Of a DNA stretch of 5,778 nt, positions 5,211 through 5,778 are shown piece by piece. The notes below the pieces were generated by a model. It saw nothing but the letters and a program-made list of their open reading frames with translations. It was not told the origin of the DNA and searched no databases. A program made the position numbers and the translations under genes. Every line of letters begins with the position of its first letter. The stretch's first letter is position 1. The stretch spans positions 1 to 5,778 of the forward strand of contig JBNKLQ010000339.1 in NCBI GenBank assembly GCA_050292445.1, in the 5' to 3' direction. This DNA comes from Leptofilum sp050292445 (GTDB taxonomy: Bacteria > Chloroflexota > Anaerolineae > Promineifilales > Promineifilaceae).

Positions 5211-5778
5211 GATTTTTTTCTCACCGCAGAGAGCGCGGAGGACGCGGAGTTTTTTCTTTTCTCAGCGCTCTCTGCGTTCTCTGCGGTTAACATTTCCTCG
5301 CGGATGATTTGGCCGTCGTGGAGATGCAGAATGCGCTGGGTGTGGCGGGCTACTTCGGGATCGTGGGTGACGAGGATGATGGTACGGCCGTTCCCCCCTT
5401 CACGATTCAACTCACCCAGCAATTGCATGATGTCCGCCCCGGTTTTGCTATCCAGGTTGCCCGTTGGCTCATCGGCCAAAATGATGGCCGGGTCACTCAC
5501 CAGGGCGCGGGCGATGGCTACCCGCTGCCGCTGCCCGCCAGACAGTTCCGTGGGGCGATGGTGTATGCGGTCGGCCAAACCAACGTGTTCCAGAGCGGCC
5601 TCAGCCCGCTGCCGTACCTCTGGCTGGCGACCGTCGTATTGCAAGGGCAGCATCACATTGGTCAGCGCCGTCAGTCGCGGCAGCAGGTTAAACGTCTGGA
5701 ACACAAAGCCAATTTGCTGATTGCGAATGGTGGCCCGCTGCCGTCGGGATAACTGACCCACGTCTTCGCCGGCCAAAA
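5207..5778 (-). CDS. ABC transporter ATP-binding subunit (MacB/LolD type), 5' part outside the window
   Basis: Nucleotide-binding subunit that pairs with the permease encoded next to it. About 190 codons are visible. The frame is open at the right edge, so the start and Walker A are missing. Seen in order (counting from the codon at 5776): Q-loop GFVFQTFNLLP (Gln27), signature LSGGQRQRVAIARAL (78-92), Walker B AIILADE (97-103) followed by PTGNLDS, and the switch His in LVTHDPEVA (His138). FNLLP and PTGNLDS are typical of the MacB/LolD/FtsE group. The normal family C-terminus is reached at about GQIIREE. From codon 164 on, the tail TAENAESAEKRKNSASSA and beyond is encoded wholly by the interspersed hairpin repeat at 5220-5290, so it is an acquired extension. 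The stop overlaps the permease start (ATGA). Confidence 0.94.
   Translation of the reverse strand, partial: LAGEDVGQLSRRQRATIRNQQIGFVFQTFNLLPRLTALTNVMLPLQYDGRQPEVRQRAEAALEHVGLADRIHHRPTELSGGQRQRVAIARALVSDPAIILADEPTGNLDSKTGADIMQLLGELNREGGNGRTIILVTHDPEVARHTQRILHLHDGQIIREEMLTAENAESAEKRKNSASSALSAVRKKS
5220..5290. repeat. Interspersed hairpin repeat forming the ATPase C-terminus
   Basis: The left arm 5223-5249 (starts ACCGCAGAGAGCGC) pairs imperfectly with the right arm 5261-5288 (ends GCGTTCTCTGCGGT), around a T-rich loop 5250-5260. The outer 14 positions match at 13, with a G-T pair at the exception; the inner part is weaker (about 9 of 13). The CCGCAGAGA...CGCGGAG composition is a familiar type of intergenic repeat that gives ENAESAE peptides when translated. 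Here it lies in frame at the end of the ATPase gene and supplies its stop context and the ribosome-binding region of the permease. Confidence 0.8.

Overview
The window looks like chromosomal DNA from an uncultured-type Chloroflexota bacterium (Anaerolineae-like). This is an inference from three things: moderately high GC, many different short interspersed repeats between genes, and a MacB-type ABC system beside a large sensor kinase. No rRNA or other phylogenetic marker is present, so the assignment is tentative. All supported genes lie on the minus strand, so transcription runs from high to low coordinates.

From the right edge leftwards: (1) 5207-5778, the 3' part of an ABC ATPase gene (Walker A lies outside the window), whose last ~26 codons are made of an interspersed hairpin repeat. 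(2) 3918-5210, a MacB/FtsX-type permease that overlaps the ATPase by 4 bases (ATGA). (3) A 116-base gap (3802-3917) that is almost entirely stacked repeats. (4) Three tandem paralogous genes (3241-3801, 2612-3241, 2070-2600), each encoding one N-terminal membrane anchor and a small beta-rich extracytoplasmic domain. (5) A 123-base gap holding a pair of inverted REP-like hairpins. (6) 306-1946, a two-TM sensor histidine kinase with a ~215-residue extracytoplasmic domain. (7) 79-305, a non-coding stretch with two inverted repeats. (8) 1-78, the first 26 codons of another minus-strand gene, cut by the left edge.

The ATPase-permease pair should form a MacB-type mechanotransmission or efflux transporter. 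The three anchored paralogs and the kinase would all face the same extracytoplasmic space. Tight spacing (ATGA, TAATG and 11-base junctions) suggests that most of this is co-transcribed. A workable hypothesis is an envelope sensing/transport module in which the triplicated anchored proteins act as accessory or substrate-binding partners, replacing the usual MacA-like adaptor, which is not seen here. No response regulator is seen in the window.

Two genome-scale signals stand out. The palindrome ACGGCCGT occurs exactly 14 times in 5.8 kb, against about 0.1 expected for a random octamer. A 22-base GTAGC-headed hairpin repeat occurs three times, with stem bases that differ between copies but always stay paired, as in REP/REPIN elements mobilised by RAYT transposases.
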